This document shows, in pieces, positions 58,970 through 64,000 of a stretch of 64,000 nt of DNA. The notes beneath the pieces are model-generated. The model did not search any database, was not told the origin of the DNA, and was given only the letters and a program-made list of their open reading frames with translations. Location of the stretch: NCBI RefSeq assembly GCF_028453695.1, contig NC_135777.1, positions 4,981,286 through 5,045,285 on the forward strand. Reading direction: 5' to 3'. A program made the translations under genes and the position numbers. How positions within the stretch are numbered: the first letter of the stretch is position 1; the number at the start of each line of letters is the position of its first letter. The stretch comes from Augochlora pura. Taxonomy: Eukaryota; Arthropoda; Insecta; Hymenoptera; Halictidae.

Positions 58970-59595
58970 CGTTAGGCCATGAATTTTTTTTAAATTAAAG
59001 CTCGAAGCCTCTACTTCACGATAGTAATCCTGATTTTGATACACCTTCCTCGCTGTAACTCTTTAACCCTTTGACTACTGTCGGCGCCCATTGGCGTCCG
59101 AAACATGTTCGCTTCCCGGCACTGTAGGCGCCAATAGGCGTCAAGATCAAATTTCGCCCCCGTTTATTATTAAATTTGATTAATTATATACTGTGTAATA
59201 TTTATGTTATACATTGTAAAAGAAAGCTTAAAATTATTGTTCGCTACAAGTAATATTGGTTTGATGTAATAGAATTCGATATTTTGATTATTGCAATATA
59301 CTTCCTCAGAAATGCATGTCTAACGAAAAAACTACGGCCGTGCCAAAGGGTTAAATGCGATGTTTATCGTATTGAAAATTGCCAGGTTGACGAAACACAA
59401 GAGTTGCTTTTTGGGAAAAAATCGCAGTAACGTTTCTTTGTTTTTAACAATTAAAGGGAAAGTATCGAACTTTATTCCACTGTAAACAGCATCCTCGAAA
59501 CAAATTTTACAAAGTGCCTGGCAATTTTCTATGCGACAGATGTGATCGCGCGTTCAAAGGGTTCGAGCTGCGAGGGCGCGTTTAGGGTGAACCAG
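58970..59595. repeat. Old dispersed repeat, copy 2 (split by a MITE)
   Basis: Collinear with 22990-23330: GAAGCCTCTACTT before the MITE, then blocks such as TTTTACAAAGTGCCTGG and AAAGGGTTCGAGCTGCGAGG after it. The family-D MITE at 59063-59354 lies inside this copy. Confidence 0.55.
59063..59354. mobile_element. TTAA MITE, family D, third copy
   Basis: A 292-bp TTAA-flanked copy in the same orientation as 5715-6017. At the right end, about 16 bp present in the other copies between two GCCAAAG repeats are missing, so the right TIR now reads inward as CCCTTTGGCACGG. Confidence 0.88.
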
Positions 59596-61098
59596 AATTA
59601 TTTTGCAGCCGAACTTTGAACGATCGCACTTGAATTTTCTTCCGAACTCGGTTACAAGAGTTACGATCACCGCAGCGGAACAGTCGCGCGGCGTTCGAGT
59701 TCCCCGAGATTACGTTCGGATGGCGGAAGCGGAGGAGAGTCGGCTCGCGCGGGAGATGAGAGCAAGAGGGACCCGGAGCACAGTTTATTATAATTGGCGA
59801 GCATAATTTTCTTGGTGCCTCGCAAAGACCGACTTAACCCAATAACGTCAGACGCATTCGAGGGAAAGAGGTCCGATATGAAACCGGCGGGGGTGTCCTT
59901 TTCGCCTGCATTACACGTAATTGCGAGGGCTAACGAGGTTAGCGGTCCGCGGTCACGGTAATGTGAACGTCACAACCTCTAATTAAGGGCCGATCGCATC
60001 CTATCGGTGTCGCGTCACGCTCCAAGGGAGCCATTTTTTTTTCAGCGACGATTCCTGATGTCGCCGGTCACCGCCGAATTAATAATAATTAGCCGCGACA
60101 GGTCTCGGTGACGAGTCGTCGCGATGCCATGTACTACGATCGATATCCTTCCGTTATCGATGCTCTTGCATCGCAGAGACGACGAGAGTGATCTAATTGA
60201 CCCTGGCAACGACCATCGCACAAGAGAGTCCTCCGACACCGAAGATGAAAAATTTCGACGTTTGCATAGAACAAGAAAAAGAGTTCCAGTTTTCTCTAAT
60301 TCTTGATATTACTATTATACAGTTTATAATAAATGTTCGCTGTTAATACTCTCGTTGGAGAACGTCTGTCGTCGTTGGTTCCGCTATTAACATCCCTCTG
60401 ACTGAAATCGAGTCGCAATCGCTCGCACGAATTCCGGAGCGAATTCGTAAAGCGAACTCGCCGAGCGAGAGACCCGGGCACGAAAGACAGCTTCGACGCG
60501 ATAATTTCTCGAATCCGTCACAGCGTTCTCATAACATACAGGGAATTTATGCAAACTGCGTGGGCGTGGCGTTCGATCGTCGAACAGTTGGCAGGAAAGA
60601 AAGAGGAGGGAGCTGCGAGGGGAGAGACGAGCGGGTTCGTGTCCGCGCACGACCGGTGAACCCGATGCCCGCGATTATGCGGTTTTATAACTTGTTCGGT
60701 TACACCCACTCCGTTTTAGTCAATAGATTTCCCGGCGAGTCCTTCCCGCTCCCCGATTCGCCTGTCCCCGGAGAAAACTGCGGAGGAAAGGAACGGGTGG
60801 CGGAGGATGAAACGGAGACGCGCGCGTTGTTCCCGTGCTCTCCTCGTCGAGATCGTTCGAAACCACCCCCCCCCCCCGTACTGCGGCGGTCTCGAAATTG
60901 TTGTTGCCCGTGAGATCGACCCGCGAAAAATCCCCGAAACAATTTTTCCGAAACAGATAAAAATCGAAGAAAAGATATAAATCCTCAGAAAAATTTATCC
61001 GAAGAAACCACCCCCCTCTTAAGACTATTTCGTGTGCGTAGGGGGCGTTAAACTTTGCGCTTAGATTTTTAATACTACGGTCATGAGAAGGGATGATA
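59596..61098. other. Non-coding stretch, no recognised content
   Basis: Mostly CpG-rich; a C run near 60866-60877. No gene, RNA or element recognised. Confidence 0.4.
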
Positions 61099-61342
61099 TT
61101 AACCCTTTGCACTCGAGTGGTGACTCTGAGACACCAATAAAATTGTTATATAATGTTCCAAGATCATTTTTATACCTTACCATCAAAGTTTATATTTGAA
61201 AACTATATTGAATAGTGAAACTATCACAAGAATGATTTTCATATGCGTAAAAGTGCACCTTGTTGCATGAAGTAAAAATACTATAAGCCAGAGAAGTTAT
61301 TCTATATTTACAGTTAAAATTGTTTCGAGTGCAAAGGGCTAA
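61099..61342. mobile_element. TTAA MITE, family B, reverse copy
   Basis: A 244-bp element; left TTAA then CCCTTTGCACTCGAGTGGTG and GACTCTGAG (the family's palindrome end now on the left, so reverse orientation). The right flank reads CTAA instead of TTAA, a single change. Confidence 0.87.
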
Positions 61343-61793
61343 AAATTAGAATACGATGTCGTAAAATTTCAAGCTTCGATTAGAGACGAGAAACATAGTT
61401 TTACGGTATCTTTAAACGGAACAACAGCTGCTCGAAGATCGAGAATTTCTCGGGGGTGAAATTAGCGATGCTTTTTAATTTTGCCATCGAGGGTAGTTTT
61501 GAATCAATACGAAGCAGTGAGTTTTTCGATTTTCGTCCCTGATTCGGTGCACCGTGCGCCGCCACCGAGCATCCCGCGGTTCTCTCTTGTCCTCATTCTG
61601 TTTTCCTCCTTCGATCACCCTCCCGCTCTCTGCCCCGGCCGTGTTCAACCCCCACCAAGCCAGCATCCAGCCCCCAACAACCGACGGTCTAGCTCATTCA
61701 GAGCGACAGGACGCGTGTTCGTCAAGATAGATGATAACTAAGTCACCCAGATATTTTATGCGGCGATATTGACCCGCCGGAGAGAGCACAAAT

Positions 61794-61831
<38 letters not shown>

Positions 61832-62430
61832 GGGTAGAGATATAGAAGTTGTTCTGTCAAAGCACCGATCCTCCAAGGGGCGAAATATTTTTTCGGGCTC
61901 GCTGCCAATTGCTGACGTGACCGTCCACTGTGTCAGCAGTGCGCGCGTCAGCGGCTACGTTGCACGAACCCCGGGAAAAGGAGAACAGGAAATTTTCGTC
62001 GGCGTGACGAGCGAACCGGCCAGCCGGCTGCTGCTGCTACGCTACTCGTTTCTCTATCTCTCCCTCTCTCTTCCGCTCTCTTTCTCCCGCTTCTTTTCCT
62101 TCACCGGGCACGACGCGCCGGCACTGGTAAAAATATGACCATTGACAGGTTTACGGGCAACGCGTGATTAATACCTGGAAGCTTTCAGACACGCCGCCGA
62201 GCGATTTCTCTTCTTCCACTAGCTCGAAATTTTTCATATTTTCCCCGCGCACGGTTTTTAGCCCGTCGTCTATTTTTACGGTTCCTTCGATAGCGCACGG
62301 CTTCGGCTCCAGGTGTCCTGGAGTCACCGTATCACTGCTACGCAGACGTCAGCTTTAGAGACTCGAGGAGCGTTTGTAGGCGATGCCAAAATCCACGAAT
62401 TTTCATCTCTCTTACCAGTCTAGATATAGT
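61343..62430. other. Non-coding stretch with a GA repeat
   Basis: Contains the GA tract at about 61794-61832 and CT-rich DNA near 62051-62095. No gene recognised. Confidence 0.45.
61794..61832. repeat. (GA)n microsatellite
   Basis: GA run interrupted once by GAAA. Confidence 0.9.
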
Positions 62431-62529
62431 CCTCGCGCGTGAAGGAGGCACTGTTGCATTCCCCCTCTTAATAGCCGGGACTGAGAGAGGGGGAATGCGG
62501 ACGCAAAAGTGCCTTCCTTTCGCGCGAGG
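62431..62529. repeat. 99-bp foldback (long hairpin)
   Basis: Outer arms 62431-62452 and 62508-62529 match at about 18 of 22 positions (CCTCGCGCG … GGCACT). Inner arms GCATTCCCCCTCT and AGAGGGGGAATGC-type sequence pair over 12-13 bp. The loop is about 17 nt, with an asymmetric internal bulge between the two stems. It could be a foldback element or a hairpin RNA precursor; nothing decides between them. Confidence 0.7.
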
Positions 62530-62581
62530 TCTGTACATTTCTTCGCAAATTATTACGAATAATACCGACAGGTGACTGCGA

Positions 62582-62832
62582 TTAACCCCTTGCACTATCG
62601 CTCCTTTCATGCTGCGACGATTACCACTTATTCGTAGTTAATAATTTTCCTAATACGACCAGACAATTTTTGTTTCCTGTAGCGTCTTTATTTACCTTTG
62701 TTTCTATACTTCGATAACAGAAGAATTTATTTTTATTTCGATGTAGAAGAAATTAATAATATTCATATTTAGCAGATCTCGCATAAAACATTCACCACGA
62801 GTATGACTCGTTATTGTAGTACAAGGGGTTAA
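62582..62832. mobile_element. TTAA MITE, family H, reverse copy
   Basis: A 251-bp TTAA-flanked element with ends CCCCTTGCACTA and, inverted, CCCCTTGTACTAC. Palindrome ACGAGTATGACTCGT lies at 62797-62811, near the right end, so orientation is opposite to 31533-31794. Confidence 0.87.
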
Positions 62833-64000
62833 AGATTTCAAAGCGACCTGAAAATCTCGACGAAGGAAGCGGCGCAGGTAAGAGGGAATTCTCTCAGGTG
62901 TTGGAGTAATTTAGACGGCAGATGTCCGTGGACCACCCTGTACGTTTCCAATGCAACTAAACGTACAGCGAGTTTGCGCTCGGAGCGAGATGCACATGCA
63001 TCTGGATGCTCTTCTCGGAAGTGTGAGGAACGTGTCCAGGTTCGGTGCACGGTTCACGGGAAACGATCGAAGATCTAATCCGCGGCGGCTGGAAAAAGAG
63101 CTAACGAGGGTGCCGGGGTGCTAATGACATCAGCAAAACTGTCGGTAGCCAGCGGTAGACAGCGGGGACCGCCCGGTTACCCCGTGTAAATATTTATTCG
63201 CGCCTGGTCCCGCGTAAAATTGAAAATCTTCATAATGCCGGGCCACCGCGGCGCATACTAAGTCTCGTATTAGCATACATCGCTTAAATCTTGATTCGTG
63301 TTTACGCCGTGAACCCCTCGAGCCCGCGGGGTCGATGCTGCTTCTTATTAGCGCGCCAAATGAAGAAATAAAGCCCCGGGGGTAATAAACATGTTAACCC
63401 CCGTCCGTTCCGATCGAATGAATCTTCACGGATTTCTCGGCTACTCGAACGATCTTTTAACGAGTTCGACGACGAGGTTTTTCTATCTCATTTCGAAAAA
63501 CGTCGAATCAATTCTGCGACTATCGTCATCGAAAGGTGCGACGTGTAGGGCGATGTTTAAAAAACGAGAAGAGGATCCATCGTTTTCGAAAAATTTCTTC
63601 CTCGAAAACTTGGAATACGACTCGAAGATTTTAGTTGAATTCTCGAGATTCGATTCGTCGAGATTCGACCGTATTTAAACGCAAGCGTCGCGCCGAGGAT
63701 TTCGAGCTGGCCACGAATTTTCGACGTCGGTGTTTCGACTTTCAGTCCACCGGGCGAAGCACTGGGCGACGTTGAGAACCGCTGACGGCCGCGCTGCACG
63801 ACAAGTGCATCGTGCGGCGTCGTGTGAGTGGCACACTCGCGCTCGCGCGCGCGGGCTCCCAGCGATGTTCCGTGTCGGTGCACGGAACGCGCGCGTCGCG
63901 ACGGCCCCTCGGTGTGCGTGTCGCGTCAGTGTGAACGTAGAGTCACCGACACTCCTGCTCGTCCTTCCAGCCCGTACAGGGTGGTTCAAAAGTAGCCGGG
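62833..64000. other. Non-coding stretch to the window end
   Basis: CpG-rich. GACCACCCTGTAC at 62931-62943 and GTACAGGGTGGTTC at 63975-63988 look like opposite ends of an ACAGGGTG-type repeat family; the second runs off the window. Frames at 63391-63989 show no domain. Confidence 0.4.

Larger units (their letters stand above)
53722..59062. other. GC- and GA-rich non-coding stretch
   Basis: About 5.3 kb without a recognised gene. It holds a CT run (54187-54211), GA runs (54978-55006, 56302-56356, 56450-56489), an inverted repeat at 57421-57521, a single CRE palindrome TGACGTCA at 58362-58369, and the start of an old dispersed repeat from about 58970. Confidence 0.4.

Noticed and set aside
1..64000. 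tRNA genes, CRISPR arrays, bacterial operons
   Set aside because: No cloverleaf-consistent A and B boxes were noticed, no regularly spaced direct repeats with unique spacers, and no tightly packed same-strand genes. A tRNA scan could still find something missed by eye.

Overview
The window looks like nuclear DNA of an insect, most likely a hymenopteran (bee, wasp or ant). The grounds are a nuclear copy of mitochondrial 16S rRNA with insect-type sequence near 2.66 kb, very many short DNA-transposon relics of insect type (TTAA-flanked piggyBac-like MITEs, mariner MITEs, one hAT MITE), dozens of (GA)n/(CT)n microsatellites, and CpG-rich non-coding DNA lying beside AT-rich patches. Two 100-N scaffold gaps show it is a draft assembly. 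Nothing bacterial or phage-like was seen.

Only one protein-coding segment is convincing: an exon on the minus strand (about 25297 down to 24390). It encodes a disordered Pro/Gly/His/Asn-rich protein and ends at a clean splice donor. The rest of that gene was not found, and I do not recognise the protein. Nearly all other open frames are translations of GA/CT repeats, GC-rich intergenic DNA or MITEs. The window is therefore best read as intergenic and/or long-intron DNA around one partial gene.

Layout. 0-9.5 kb: a dense MITE cluster (eight two-ended TTAA elements), the mitochondrial insertion with a chimeric about 120-bp tandem array, and the first gap. 9.5-14.3 kb: mixed sequence with two more TTAA MITEs and the first mariner MITE. 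14.3-22.5 kb: GC-rich, CpG-dense DNA with a paired CRE/E-box cluster (16.46-16.64 kb) and a TIR element at 18.5 kb. 22.5-23.6 kb: a TTAA MITE carrying an insertion, next to an older dispersed repeat that recurs at 59 kb. 24.4-27 kb: the coding exon and its GC-rich upstream DNA. 30.1-30.5 kb: second gap, flanked by the same about 146 bp on both sides, probably an assembly artefact. 31.5-49 kb: GC-rich DNA with many GA repeats, a TTAA MITE, two opposed mariner MITEs, a MITE nested in a MITE (39.1-39.8 kb), a hAT MITE with target duplication (43.66 kb) and a composite element (48.2-49.0 kb). 49-64 kb: GA/CT-rich and CpG-rich DNA with four further TTAA MITEs and a 99-bp foldback at 62.4 kb.

The most interesting pattern is the TTAA-MITE community: 18 two-ended elements from about ten TIR families. 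Most families carry, just inside one end, a short near-perfect palindrome unique to that family. This shared plan suggests related transposases and possibly a common recognition signal.
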